A stretch of DNA of 64,000 nucleotides from Coprinus comatus (taxonomy: Eukaryota; Basidiomycota; Agaricomycetes; Agaricales; Agaricaceae), in NCBI GenBank assembly GCA_034638255.1, contig JAWPGT010000003.1, positions 1,054,001 to 1,118,000 of the forward strand. Direction: 5' to 3'. The notes beneath the pieces are model-generated. The model made no database searches. It saw only the letters and a program-made list of their open reading frames with translations, and was not told the DNA's origin. The position numbers and the translations under genes were made by a program. Of the stretch, positions 35,577 through 48,484 are shown piece after piece (position 1 is the first letter of the stretch; each line of letters opens with the position of its first letter).

Positions 35577-36048
35577 GGTGGTAGGAAGGTAGATTTATGG
35601 GTCAAATATTTGGATCAATCCCTACTGTTCAACAAAGTAGGCACGTCACGTTATCGATAATAGGGCATATATTAGACCGATTTAGGCACCATCGGAAAAC
35701 ACTCAACCATACTTTGTCTTAAGTAAAATACAATCATTTGGTCGGTTACATAGTGCTCAGACTCTTTGAAGCTAATATCTTCACTATAAGGTTCGTGCCG
35801 GTGCGGGCATATGAAAATGAGAAGACGCACGGCGTCCTATGCGGCAGAACCGGTCACGAAGGTGGGTTCCATGTGGAAATATGTATGTATCGCCGGTTTG
35901 TCTGATGGAGCACCGAGCGCTCTGACATCCTTCGCTTGAATGGCACCGGCCACACATCACCAATGACTTACCTCAGCAGGACGCTCGGCAACGAGCCAGC
36001 CCGTGTTACTTCCTTATGGTCCATCAGCACCACCCTCATGAGTAAATA
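35577..36048. other. Divergent intergenic region
   Basis: Promoter side of CHZ1 and of the broken gene on the plus strand. No element was recognised. Confidence 0.5.
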
Positions 36049-37910
36049 ATGGCCAAGGGTGTATTCAACATTGGAGGCAGCAGTCAGAGTCACCGCTCTG
36101 GCCCCGATTCTGCAGGAGACTCTTCCCGACTCCCTTCTCCTCTCACGTCTCGCATGTCCGTCTTGACTTCAGTAAAGATTCCTATACTGCGCCGTCTGGA
36201 CCTCGGCAACAGTGCGCAGACAAACAAAACTCCACTCCTGACCCTCCAATTATCTTCCCAATCATTTCTGGATTGCACTTTGAGAGATGATCTCTCACCA
36301 CACCCTCTCTATACCATTTGCACTTCGGAATGTACGACAACTATAACGAGACGGATGCTTCGGAACGGGCTTCAAAGCTTGCTGAGCTTAAATGGCCCAG
36401 AATGATCCCGAGCAGAGGGAAATGTAACTTAGACCGAATTCTTGTCCAGCTTAAAGGTTCACGGTGGAAAGGGGGCGACTCGATATTAAAGCCTAGTACT
36501 TCTAGGAGGTGTGCAACTTAATTGGTCTAGCAGCGCTGTATTCGCTCATACTCTATAGCGGGTCGCAAAAATTCAATATCCCTCATTATCCACACACGAT
36601 GAAATGGGAAAGGCGTGGAAAATCGTTTTGGGTATGTGCTTTCCCTGGGTTTTGCAATATTACTATCATCTCACAAATATCAGTGCACAACACCTCCAGT
36701 GAAAGGTCCAATTGCGATACTAGAACAGAGTGCCAATAACCATCCAGGCAGTCTCACTGTTTACGAGACATTGCATGATAAGTATGAAACAAGTCCTATG
36801 GAGGTTTATCACGGCGTTTCAATCTTTCTGCTTGACTATTTACTGGTAACCGCCATACTATTAGTCACAGACGTACAAGAATGGATGGTCGTCCAGAGTG
36901 CGGGCGCCGAAAATTCCGGGAACGATTCGGCCTCCAATACAGCCCAGTGGAGGAAGATTATGTTCGGTGAAGCGCTTTATCCCAAAAATTTCCATCTCAA
37001 TCACACATCCGGCGGGACTAGTGGTCCAAATCCAGATAACAATACTTCAATGACCCACTATCCCGTGCAGCGGGTCTCCAGCCCACAGCTCTCATTTTTA
37101 TCTGATTCTTCAGAAAACTTGAAGGAGGATGACGACGAAACATATCAGTCACTTCTGGTCTTACACAAAAAACACAATCACCGAGTTTTTCTTCTGACTC
37201 TATCCCATATTCTACTACTACATCAGCTCCTGCCCATACGTTTGTCGACCCATCATACTATCAATATCAGCCTCTTGCGCCCCCAGGTCCTTCACGTTAC
37301 ACAACCCAAGCGAGGTCAACATCGCCCATATCCACGCGGTCCCGAAGAGCGCTCCCAACACCTCCAGTAGCTCCTGTTGAACTACCAGGACCCTCAAGCT
37401 CCCGCCCAACTCCATCCCGGTCGCGAAGCGAACCTCAACGTGATATACAATCCTATAGTAGAACAGAATACTCGAACACCACTGCTCCTGCTGACGCTTC
37501 TCTTTGGGGTCTCCCGTCTCCGACTTTGAATCGTACTAGATCAATGTCCCGTCCTCTACCACGGACACCTGGGGTATCGGGTACGGCACCAGATGACCCA
37601 GTAGTTCGACGTGTACGCAGCCAGGCACGCATCGATCGAGATAACCACTGTGGGCATCAACTCCACCGCCACCTTTGCCGCCTCTCCCCCACCTGGCACG
37701 CCTAGAACATCGACTCGATCTTTGCCACGAACACCGCTCGATGTCGCAATGGGTCGACCAGGAGGTGGAAACCCTTTAACAAGCGAGAGTATTCAACAAA
37801 TAAGAAAGTCTTTCGACAGCGATGAAGAGTGGCATAATTTGGTTCCTTCGAAACCATCTTTTGACCAGCCTCCCCCTGCGTACTCCTCCATAGACCATAG
37901 CCATTCCTAA
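36049..37910 (+). pseudogene. Conserved basidiomycete-type protein of unknown function, frame apparently broken
   Basis: A coding signal runs through this segment but cannot be joined into one intact frame. Two introns look real: 36509-36558 (50 nt) joins to GSQKFNIPHYPHT, and 36632-36683 (52 nt) joins KWERRGKSFW to CTTPPVKGP. The middle part (YETLHDKYETSPMEV, FLLDYLLVTAILLVTDVQEW) and the Ser/Pro-rich tail with a PPxY-like end (QPPPAYSS) look like genuine protein. Against this stand a TGA at 36288-36290 in the upstream frame, a frame change at an A-run near 37167-37172, and another near 37611-37660. If the protein starts at ATG 36330 the first break disappears. Decay, assembly errors or missed introns (for example a GTGAAG donor near 36970 to the acceptor at 37148) are all possible. 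Confidence 0.5.
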
Positions 37911-38591
37911 GCGGCTGAACCGTCACACAGCTGGCTAACAAGAAATTAGTAGGGTCGATCCCCTATTGTCAAAATCTTAATCCCAACCTCCGTACCCTAT
38001 GATTTTCGCATTCATATTCAATTCTAGCAGTAAATACCTCTGTCGGCTGGTAGATCCACAATTTTCATTTTAACTGTAGTTTCTAGCGCACATTAAAACA
38101 TACATTACATCTACTTTCGGCGTTTATCTTTCCCTGGGTTTTTGCTTATTGCTCTTCGCCATGAACTCTTTATGTAATATACTGCCCATTCTTCTATGCT
38201 TCGGACTTTAGACCCTCAAAAAACTTATATATGCATCTCTTATGCGTAGGTGCTGTAGCCTTTAGTTATCGATTTCTTTTTATCAGTCCTTCGTTGAACG
38301 TTGAATAATTCAAACCGTAGCGTGCACACGTCATATGTATGTACATATTTGATTCAGAATATTAGTTAAAATTTAAGGAAGGAAACAGCGCAAGTGTGTT
38401 CGGCCCGTTGTCCCCGTCGTAGCATTCATGAGTATATCCGAAGATGTCTCCTGTCGGTACTCTTTAAAAGATCTTTCCTCAGACCTTAAACTGATTGACT
38501 CCGATTACCCACTGTCTTTCCGAAATTGCTTTCAGAGCATCTCCTGGCGACTTTTCCAACTCGCGAATCATCACAATACAAATCAGGAGAC
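37911..38591. other. Intergenic
   Basis: 680 nt without a supported gene, AT-rich; it includes the gluconokinase promoter. Confidence 0.5.
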
Positions 38592-39574
38592 ATGACGATC
38601 TTACATCAGACACATGAAGGAGAACCCAGGGTCACGAGAAATAATAATGTTTTTATCGTGGTGATGGTAAGTTTGAATCCACGTCGTATCCTTTCTTCAT
38701 GAATCATTATTTGGTCTGTGAATGTTGCAATCAAGCTTGTGATAAGCCAGAACGGGGCATGGTATATGAGTACGGGCACGGACAATTCTGGGAGGCCTGT
38801 AACATGATCGATGTGATTTTTGATCTCATCAGAGGTCCACACATCCCATCGTCTCTTCTACAAATGGCTCACAAATTTCTCGCTTTATTTTTTTCTTGGA
38901 CAAGTTTGACTCGAGACAAAATTCTTTCTCGTCTTATTAACATTTCTACTTTTGCAACTTTCCGTTTACTGACTTGACACCCACCCAACCAATCTCCGGG
39001 TTATAAATAGGGAGTTGCGGGTACTGGAAAATCTACGTTAGGAAATGCCCTTTCTGAGGAATTTGGAGTACCATATATTGAAGGAGATGAGCTTCATACC
39101 AAGGAGAATATAGAGAAGATGTCGAACGGTATACCATTAACCGACACGGATAGAGAACCATGGTTGAAATTGATGAGGACTACAGCAGAGGAGAAAGCAG
39201 CCGTGTCGTACTCTCAATCATTATTGGACGGTGTCACCAACAAAGAGAAAGTCACGGGTGTTGTAGCGGCATGCTCAGCATTGAAGAAACAATATAGGGA
39301 TCTCTTGAGAGGGAAACAGAAGTCTGAAAGTTCTGAGGGAAAAGGGTTAAAGACGTTCTTTGTATGGATTGATGGTTCGAAGGAAATGTTAGAGGATAGG
39401 ATGAAGAAGAGGCAGGGTCATTACATGAAAGTTTCGATGTTGGAGAGTCAGCTTAATACGCTAGAGAGACCTTTTGGAGGGGAAGAGGATGACTTCGTGA
39501 GGATACCGTTGGAAGCTACCCCTGAAGAACAACTAAAGATTGCTCTCGAAGGCTTGCGCAAGCTGTTTGTGTAA
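38592..39574 (+). CDS. IDNK: Gluconokinase (D-gluconate kinase)
   Basis: Exons 38592-38666 and 39011-39574, 212 residues. It phosphorylates D-gluconate to 6-phosphogluconate with ATP, feeding the pentose phosphate pathway. The P-loop GVAGTGKST is at residues 26-34. Further family blocks are EGDELHTKENIEKMSNGIPL, DREPWL, ACSALKKQYRD, FFVWIDGS and KRQGHYMKVSMLESQL. The P-loop is created exactly by splicing (ATG codon, then GGA GTT GCG). The intron is 344 nt, about six times the usual length here; no second exon was found inside it. The residues before the P-loop are slightly long for the family. Confidence 0.92.
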
Positions 39575-40769
39575 TATATTTTATATATGTGATCCATGTA
39601 ATGACAGAAATTTAGAAATCTTCAAAGTGCCATTTCTCGGGTAGATGATCGTGACTGAAGTCTTCAGAACCCTCGGATAACCTCAGAACATCTCTTCAAG
39701 TTCCTAAGACCGTATTGAATGAATGAATGTGTGCGCTATTAATATTACTGATCACTAAAAGAACGAGCAACCAAAATAGCATATATCTATGGCACTAACT
39801 TGCAGTGCCCATAAAACATACCTAACCCCTTCGAAACCGGTCATTTGGTGTGAAGTCAGTAGCAAACCGTACAAACAAACGGACATATTAGGATGAAAAT
39901 TTTGTATATATCATAATCCCTTGCATGACATTATTGGGTTCCTTTGTAAGTGTCTGTCAGGCGTCTGTGGTCGTTGTGCACCATTTAATAGATGACCCTG
40001 CGCACAGGTAAGCTTTGTCCTAGATCAGCCCTGCTGAACGGATCAACACCAATAACTTTGATCATTTTTGTATCATTTCCCTACTTTCGAAAGTTTGACA
40101 GGTTTTCTAGGGTTTTCTAGTTTTTTTTATCTACTTAGCGAAACAGAAACTCAGGTTAGAATACCGGAAAGGATTGTGATTGATACGGTCTCTCTTCGGA
40201 TTAGATCCCTAAATTACTATGACGCATGTATGAAGTTTTTTTATTGCCGGAAAACTGCCACAAAACATGAGGCCTGACTCCTTTGCGTCATTACTTACGC
40301 TTTGGTGATTGTAACACTCTTATACCCTAATCCAATCCGACGCGTTTAATTCGAAAATAGTGGAGCAACACTGAAAGCGATGGACTCCACATTGTAAAAA
40401 CAAAAACAAAAAGGCTGCTGTGCAGTACTATTGATCGCTTTCAAGTCCAAGTGATGGCAGGATGAATTTCTTCCAAGCCCGGTTACTTATGAAATCACCA
40501 AACATTGAAGAAGGTTAACAACCTCTTTCAGCATTGCAGCAGATGTGTTAGGAACGGCAATGTTCAAGCTGATACCTCGTTGAATGACCTAACCGGCATC
40601 CCGATCTGAAGAACAATGACACACCTCGCAGTACCCTTGCACAGAATTTGTTGGTGCAACCCTGAAAGGTCAGCATATAGTATAAGTACTTTGCTAGGAC
40701 CGATTACACAACCTTCATCGTGTTCACTGTTAGCCACTCTCCCTAGTCTTTTCATCAACCTTCTCAGAA
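39575..40769. other. Intergenic
   Basis: 1.2 kb without a supported gene. ORF 40068-40277 has no recognisable features. Confidence 0.5.
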
Positions 40770-42509
40770 ATGGCCACGGCACACGGTTGTATGTACATCT
40801 CCTTACCTATTCAATGCTTCTAAAACTTGATTATGACTGTGTAAAACCAGGTCCGAAACGTATTCTACCACGGCCTTATGAGCCACTGCAAGTACCTCAA
40901 CGTTCTTTTATCTTTGTGGAATTACCTTACGACACACTTGCAAAAATTGTATCCTATCTTAATATTAGAGATAGAGGGGCATGGAGACTAGTGAGCTCAA
41001 AAATATGTGAATATAATGCACTTCCTTTTCCCCTAATTCTTGTGTGGATATTCTTAGACATCAAGACAATTACAAAGTGCCGCTGATGCGCCTGCTAATT
41101 TACGCCCTCTGATCGTAGATCTCGTAGGAAGGTATCCAGGAATATATCCGGACTATCAGATGGCATTGAGGATGACATCTGAGGATATGCGTGGGTGGTA
41201 TTATAAGCGAATTAGAATGCGACGTGAATGGGTCAAGTCAGATACTCCTTTATTCACGAGAGAGGTTCCAGCAGTGCACCAACAAGAAAATATGGAAAAG
41301 CTGTACTTAGTTCCAGGAGGACGATGGTTGCTATTGGCAAATTCGACTCGACATTCTGGTTTAGTGGGATATAATCTGGATGTGGGCAACATGACAAGCT
41401 CGGAATTGGTTGGAAGTGATGGAAACATGGAATTAGGTTTGGAAGAGAAACGACCCAATGCAGAGTGTTTGGTTTTATTGGATGTCTATATGCTCGAAAA
41501 TTCTCCGATATTAAAATTCTGGATGGCAACTTTTCATCAAAGTGAGTAATATCCCTTTTTTTTTTTTTTAACATGGCACTTTGACTTAGTCTCATCCAGT
41601 GCAAGACGAAAAGATGCTTAACCAATGGATCCGTGTTTGGCATGTTGAAGAGTACACAGAAGGTGAAAATACCTTCCTTTTGTCTTTGAGACATGCAAAA
41701 ATGCCAATTCGCAATGTTGCATTTGGGACGCAGGGGTTGAGTCTGGAAGACAAACTTGTAGCATATTTTGGGGAAATGGCTACATGGGAACAGAATTCAA
41801 AAAGTTGGGTTCAAGTATTTAAATGGTCGGATTCTTTGGAGGAGGCGGAGAATGTAAGAGTCGGGGCATTTGTTTGTGACCCAATTGTGAGTATAACTTT
41901 CTACAGTATAAGTCAGATTGATGCTCATGGAACCTCTAGTATTCGATGCGCATTATTAACAACCGTGTGTTATGTCTCCACGAGGGAAGAGTTGGGATTT
42001 ATGGGCTTCCGGACCTTTCTTTCCAGCACAGGGATTATATACCATCGATGGAACCGAAGAAGGCAGTGGCGACGTGGTGCATACCTTTAGATCAGCCCAT
42101 GTTGAACTATGGTTTCCACATTTCAAGACCGGCATACACCATGAACGGAACCGGTTGTCATGTCGTCGTGAATTTTGGCTGTGGGATACTTGAACTCAAA
42201 ATTTCTGGGAGCCTCTGGGTGGACGGAAAGATAATTATACTACCAGAACATCTGAGAGTACATTGTTCTGGACTTACTCGAGGATGTACTTTGCGACCTG
42301 ACGAGGAAGTAGTCAATAGAGTTTACTATCAATTAGACGAACACTCTGGTTTCAAAGCTGTTCAAATCAATGGACCACGGAGAAACCCAGGGGGTGGGGG
42401 ACAGCTACTTTACTTTGGATTTGATGAAGGAACTGGTCGAGTAGTGTATAGTTGGAAGCAACCGAATAATTATCCTGCTTTTCGTGTTATAGATTGTATT
42501 ATTTTTTAG
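40770..42509 (+). CDS. F-box domain protein, target unknown
   Basis: Exons 40770-40788, 40851-40990, 41058-41541, 41600-41886 and 41940-42509, 499 residues. An F-box lies at about residues 25-55 (FVELPYDTLAKIVSYLNIRD, then RGAWRL), which would bind Skp1 in an SCF ubiquitin ligase. The remaining 430 residues form alternating hydrophobic strands with repeating G-x-W/Y turns (VPGGRWLLLAN, DVYML, NQWIRVWHVEEY), resembling the propeller-like C-terminal half of many basidiomycete F-box proteins, but no repeat family was clear. Exon 1 has only 19 nt. All four introns (53-67 nt) keep the frame. Its stop is about 100 nt before the proteasome gene on the same strand. Confidence 0.78.
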
Positions 42510-42613
42510 CGATTTAATATAATTATTTCATCGATCGGCAATTACCGAATAGCGACGCGCTGAGGGACGCGTCAGTCATTTCTGATCAATACGGTTTCTT
42601 CATCTGATACACC

Positions 42614-43772
42614 ATGGTACGTCGCCCTCTGCCCTCCTATTCCCCTGCTTATCATTTCTAGGCTCGACGATATGATAGTAAGGCTCAGTGTTAATCTTTC
42701 TTATGCTATTTGTAACCGTATTATTCAGGTCGCACAACGATCTTCTCACCGGAAGGTAATGTTGCTTATTTATTGTCATATTTATTTACCTTAACCGTAA
42801 TTATCAGGACGTTTATACCAAAGTACTTGCAACTCTTCGCTACTTGAATTACGACAGCTAAATTGTCTCTTTCAGTCGAATATGCTATGGAAGCAATCTC
42901 ACATGCCGGTACCGTTCTCGGCGTTCTGGCCAAAGACGGTGTAGTCTTAGCAGCAGAGAAGAAGGTCACTGGCAAACTGCTAGACCTCTCAGGAGCCCAG
43001 GATGGAGGGTATGGTGGTAGTGGGGAGAAGATCTTTTTGCTAAACTCGTGCGCAGTCTGTTCTAGTCAAAGATATGCAGCATATATCTAAAGATTCTGTC
43101 GATTACAGGAATGTCATCGGTGGTGTAGCAGGTCTAACAGCTGATGCCAACTCTTTGGTGAACTACGCACGGACAGCGGCACAAAGACATCTGTTGGCTT
43201 ACAATGAAGATATACCCGTTGAGATGTTGGCCCAGAGAATGTGCGATATGAAACAGGGATATACACAATTTGGAGGTTTGTCGGATTGTTACCTCTTTGT
43301 TGCCAATTATTTATAACGATCAAACCCACTAGGTCTTCGACCATTCGGTGTCTCGATACTTTATGCAGGCTACGACCCGCATTACAAGTTCCAACTCTAC
43401 CACTCTGATCCTTCTGGCAACTACTCGGGATGGAAGGCCACTTGCATTGGTGCTAATAATGGCACTGCTCAGAGTCTGTTAAAACAGGAGTACAAGGATG
43501 ATATTGTCGTTAAGGACGCTATCGGATTGGTGCTAAGGACTATGAGCAAGACGATGGACAGTACCACCTTGAGCAGCGAGAAGCGTACGTCATCTTATTC
43601 GCTGGTATAACAGGGCTATGGTGTTAATCTTCTCATAGTGGAATTTGCTGTCTTGACACTGGACCCCGAGACTAAAACACCGAAAGCTAAGATTTACAAA
43701 CCTGCGGAGATCGATGCCCTATTACAGACAGAGGGTCTGATAAAGAAGGATGAGGATGCAGAGATGAAGTAG
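42614..43772 (+). CDS. PRE9: 20S proteasome alpha subunit, alpha-3 type (PSMA4/Pre9 group)
   Basis: Exons 42614-42616, 42662-42677, 42729-42755, 42808-42822, 42876-43047, 43109-43275, 43333-43584 and 43639-43772; 261 residues. It forms part of the outer ring of the 20S core and gates substrate entry. The protein starts [20 protein letters not shown] followed by IEYAMEAI, the conserved alpha-subunit N-terminus, closest to the PSMA4/Pre9 type, and contains [24 protein letters not shown] and [18 protein letters not shown]. The first exon is only the ATG, followed by exons of 16, 27 and 15 nt; each splice has GT-AG ends and keeps the frame, and the joined peptide matches the family residue by residue. 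The segment [20 protein letters not shown] is a few residues longer than usual. Confidence 0.95.
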
Positions 43773-43872
43773 ATTGAAATCGGACGTTTGTTGTATTTCT
43801 AACCAATTGCCTTTCGATTCGAACGTTCAATTATTACAGACCCAAGCAAAATGGTTATCAAGGTAACAACTT

Positions 43873-44635
43873 TCAGTGACAAGCCATCCCCTTGCCGTAT
43901 GCTGAGTCTCCGAGTATCGCTTCGGTGTTAATCGTACCTCCAAAAATGAAATGACCGATGGCTGCTCCAAGCACGACAGCAAGGATGAGATAAGCCTAAG
44001 GAAGATATTTAGTTGAACTAAGGGGAGAAAGAGAGGCGAGGTGCTCACGTTGTAGGTCATGAAGACCAACATGAGGAAGAAGGAAAGGAAAACCGTCAAG
44101 CCATATAGTGTCGCTCTGAGAATACGAGAGACAAGAGGAACGCGAGCTCTGAACATTGCATTAAATTATAGCTGTGAATCGCTTGATTCAGATAACATAA
44201 ACGCACCCAATTGAAATATTCTTAGCCTTTCGTCCAGTTAATAGCCCTGCGTCTTCACATTCACGTTCGGGTGAAGAACGATTACTAGGAACCAGAGATC
44301 TGCTCTTGCCTTTAGAAGAGTTCAAGGAAAGAGCGAGGTGTTGGTCGAAGCGGCGAGAGAAAATACGAAGATATTCATAGAAGATTCCAAGAGCGACAAT
44401 GATAAGGAAAGAGAGGAAGAAGGTGAATTTTGAGGATATGTGCCAGCTACGGAAGACTATGCAAGTATCGACTATGTTCGTGTTCCTGTAAGTACAAGTT
44501 ATTGAGCATCAGTGTTTGCGAACAGGAAAGTAGGATATACCAGAGCATGTCCATGGAACAACGAGGCATTTCAGGCATTCCGGGCATATCTCCGTGGCCA
44601 CCATGACCTTCGCGAATGTGCATACTGTGATCCAT
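43873..44635 (-). CDS. Ctr-type copper transporter
   Basis: Exons on the minus strand: 44635-44541, 44485-44207, 44148-44049 and 43995-43873, 198 residues. It imports Cu(I) at the plasma or vacuolar membrane as a trimer. The N-terminus is rich in His and Met (MDHSMHIREGHGGHGD, MPGMPEMPRCSMDMLW), as expected for copper capture. Three membrane segments follow: FTFFLSFLIIVALGIFYEYL, a second with the MxxxM filter (MLVFM), and a third with GxxxG packing (GAAIGHFIFGG). A cytosolic loop with basic and Ser residues lies between segments 1 and 2. The first in-frame ATG is 44635. It runs convergently to the proteasome gene, with 100 nt between stops. Member type (plasma-membrane or vacuolar) cannot be decided. 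Confidence 0.93.
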
Positions 44636-47600
44636 TGATTCGTTGCTGGGTGTTTGGGTTAAGTGAAACGTTGAGCACAGTACTTTGATCTTTGATGCCA
44701 ACTTTAGCGGAGTTTGATAACTTTGATCCTGAGTAATACTTACATAAATTATTGCTTTACTATATTGCTATTGTATGATTCAAATCTGTACCTCTCTACG
44801 TACTACTAGGATATTACGTTTATTGATAAGTGATTAAATTTGGACGTGGTTAGCCCATTGTCGCAAGTTACAGCACGGGAAAGCCAATTGGCAACTTCAA
44901 AAATCATGCTTTAAGAACAATCCCGAATCTACCCTTGTTTACATTTTTGGGTCCGGCTTGTTGCACACTTGATTGAGTCCTGGAGTGATCTAGAGTACTC
45001 AAGCCAAAGCCTGGAACCAAACTATTGGGGTTTATTTATTTACATAGTAGTAGCAAGGGAAAATATCCCCTGGTGTTTCCTCGCCACTCAGATAAGAGAG
45101 TTGGAACATTGGAGTTTGGACAGACTGTTTATATTTCGGATTTAGTGAGGCGAGGCGATAAAGGTGAACAAAGCAAAGTGCTTTTACATTGTGTAAAATA
45201 TGATTTCCGAGTTTTCGAGTGAAAAAAAAACTGTCGGGCATCCTGACTTGAGTTTCCAGCGATTGTAGGACTCTAGTACATATTTCTCAAAGGTACTCTC
45301 AAAGGTTCTAATTTAGATCGAAGTACAAACGAAGTTCCAAAGTAACATACCATGTCTAAATCCTCATAAATCACAACATGTAGAGAATTAGGAGAGTCTA
45401 GACTCTACTAATATCATATCATGAGGTCATGTAATTTTTTAAGATATACCTGTTTCATTTTCTGTTGAGGTTATGTTCAGTGTGCTTCAAGTTGGGTCTT
45501 TTGTGTCTGAACTGAATGAGAAAAATTCAAAAGTTGAAGATCAAACATACATACAGTATAACATATTCATCACCAATATTTACCTGCAGTGATCTCCACC
45601 ACCACAGTGACTGCAATTTCAATGACCTTTGGCACAGTCGTTGTCGCAGAAATAGAACTATAATATAGATGATGAATACAATGCTAGACTACGAGTCAAC
45701 TATCATCTACACGAATACAGAAACAGGAAGGACTTACAACTCAGTGGTGGTAAAGCAGTGAGGAGTAAGCCAGGGAAAAATTTTACATGATAATTACATG
45801 AGTCAGGACACGAGAGGGAAAAGAGAGACAATGAGAAACAAAATGGAAGAGAGATCAAGAGGCAGGCACAACGAAAATAGAACTAAGCTAAAAATAGGCC
45901 GTGACATGACAGTAGGCGACTGTCTTACACTCCGTTCAACAGTTGTGGTGTATTTTGGATATGTGTACGAGTTAGAGTAGCCAAAGATGAGTATTATTGA
46001 CATTATGAATGGCCTGGATGTGATTTACCAGGATGTCTCTTACCTGTTATACCTCGATCCTCGTGTCCGTATCTTCCACGAAGGCTTTTGCTGTAATAGA
46101 ACCCTGATGAACTACTGATTGCTGCAAAGGGGAGGCAAAAGGCCGTTTGGCGTTTGATAGAAACGTACAATCACGGATTTTTATTTCCCAAAACTTTGGA
46201 GAGTGTATAATGATGTTGAATATCAAAAGAGATGATGACACTCAATGATATTGATTTCTAGTATGTCGGATTTAGAAAAACGATGATATCCGTGACAAAT
46301 GACCACCATAGAAAAATAATTAATATAATTTCTAAGAAGACTGAAGCTTGAGCGAGCTGCCAATCAAATATCATACAGCATATCAACATACTATGTTAGG
46401 TTACTAGTACCTCACCCTCGAAGCCTAGCGAGAATCAGTGAACGAGAATGAGATGAAAGTGTATCGAAACAATATTTGGTTTCAACTTCCAACCAGTGAC
46501 CACATGGTTTATAATACTACTATAAAATACACGATTTACAAGGGCAGCATTTGAATGAATCGGAGCTGGTACTATGGTGAAGGTTGCATGGGTCATGTTT
46601 AGAATGCTAACTGCCACTTGCCAGGGAAACCAGAGGGAAACCAGTTCCCCAAAAGCATGTGATTCGCATAGAAATCCATTTCTCTCGGATTGAAGTTTAC
46701 GAGTGGCTCTGGTAACACAGCCAGACAGTCCGACCAAGCTTCTGCAGCTTATGAGTATGCCCTATAGTACATATGATCTAGATCCCTCGTAGAGGTCTGT
46801 ATTAAACACCCGGCCTCTTTGAGATGGATTATGGCATCCGAGGTCATGCTGCTTGCCTTTGTGTGATGTAGGTTGGCCAGGAGAATGTAGATTCCACAAG
46901 TTCGAGCTCATTCACCCGCTACGAGCGGCGATTCAAGAAGTTGATTGTAATATATGCTATGCTATTAGCAGGCTTCTAGTATTCAGTGTCAGTAATATTT
47001 CCAGAAATCAGAAGGAAGGTTTTCTTCTCACAGGGCTGAGGGTATGTTGGTATCACTTCGCTCCAAAGTTGTAAGTTCGAAGCCTTTATCTCTCAACTTC
47101 TACAAAGCTGATAAAGGGATAATAAAAAACCATCCAGGTAAAACTTCATGAAGTCCAAGTGGATATATTATGTATTCTAAAGCTCACAATTCATTCTTGA
47201 TATTGAAACAAACTTTCTCTTTCATGATAGGATTATCGAGTGGCAACTAGTAAAAGATAGAGAATCTCAAACTCTACATATGGGAGTCTTTATAAAAGGA
47301 CAAGTTCGACCTAATTGAATATTCGTTTCCGAGTGGGTTTCCTAGCGTCGCTTTTAAACAAACAATCACTAGTTATATATATCTTCATCTTAATGGAGGA
47401 CCTGGGCGCTACTATGAGCCCTTCCTTTGACTAAGGTATTTATTATCAGCTACTCAATGGGCTGATGGAAGAATATGGGTCTGGCAAGTTCAATTCCAAA
47501 TCGCCACTCAATCAAGCTGTCGTGCTGTTACTGATATCCCAATTTGGTTGCCATTCGCCACTGCCCACAGCAGTGGTAGTTGGATTGTTTTGTCTGTTAT

Positions 47601-48462
47601 TTCTCACCAACAAGTTGATATGATCTTGTCACCAATGTGGCAAATAAGCTCAACACCTTTTCACAAGCCTAACTTTGGACTGATACTCAATTTTCTTATA
47701 GAAGAGAAAGACTGTAATTAGAAGTAATATTTCTTGTCCTCGAGAGTGTAGTACTTAGTACTTAGATGATATTGAGTCAAAATAAATCAACTATCTATAT
47801 TTAGACTTGAGAACCAAAGTAAAAATTTCAAAGGAACTTGAATTTTACTTCTCGCGGTGATATACACAAAAAGAAAAAGTCTCGACTCAATTCAAAGAGC
47901 TCAGATGATCTTTAACCATATGGTTTTTTTTTTTTAGCTTCTTTCTAGTTTGTTGGAGGGGTTTGTAATCATGTTACAAGTTGCTTTGTTGTTTTTTCGT
48001 TCTGGTCGGAAAAGCTTGGGAAAATCGGATATGGTAGTAGATGGTAATATTATAAAGTATACGTAGTGTTCATGATTCATTGTTGATTTTGTTGGGTCCT
48101 AAACTTCGACTTGTTATCTCATCGGAAAAACTCAGCCGCTATTGTAAGTAACTGTACTACTATAAAAAATCTTCAAACAAGTGTATTCATTCCGACACCG
48201 TTCAATTTCAATAGTCGTTTATCTTGTATGCAGATAACACTCATCAAATTCACGTACATGATCTTCGTGGAGGACATAAACATATCCATGCAATATGCAT
48301 GATATACATGGCGTGGGGACCGGTGAGCAGTACTACTATACCGTAACATACATTCATTAATGCTCCCCAACTTAATCTACTACTCTCAGACTCAACCTGA
48401 CACAGACCAGCCCGGTAGATGCCCTAGGCCCATGCCCCTTCGTCTCAAAAACTCAAAAATTG

Positions 48463-48484
48463 AAAAAAAAAAAAAAAAAAAAAA
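48463..48484 (+). repeat. Poly-A tract (22 nt)
   Basis: A pure run of A in intergenic sequence. It could be the tail of a retrocopy, but nothing recognisable precedes it and no flanking duplication was seen. Confidence 0.7.

Noticed and set aside
38699..38977. 92-residue ORF inside the gluconokinase intron as a nested gene
   Set aside because: No conserved blocks; it ends in T-rich sequence before the acceptor and its frame does not connect to either exon.
46853..47074. 73-residue ORF in the 5.7-kb desert
   Set aside because: No resemblance to known proteins and no fungal intron extending it.
48463..48484. Poly-A run as evidence of a retrocopy or LINE tail
   Set aside because: No ORF, reverse-transcriptase remnant or target-site duplication was seen next to it.
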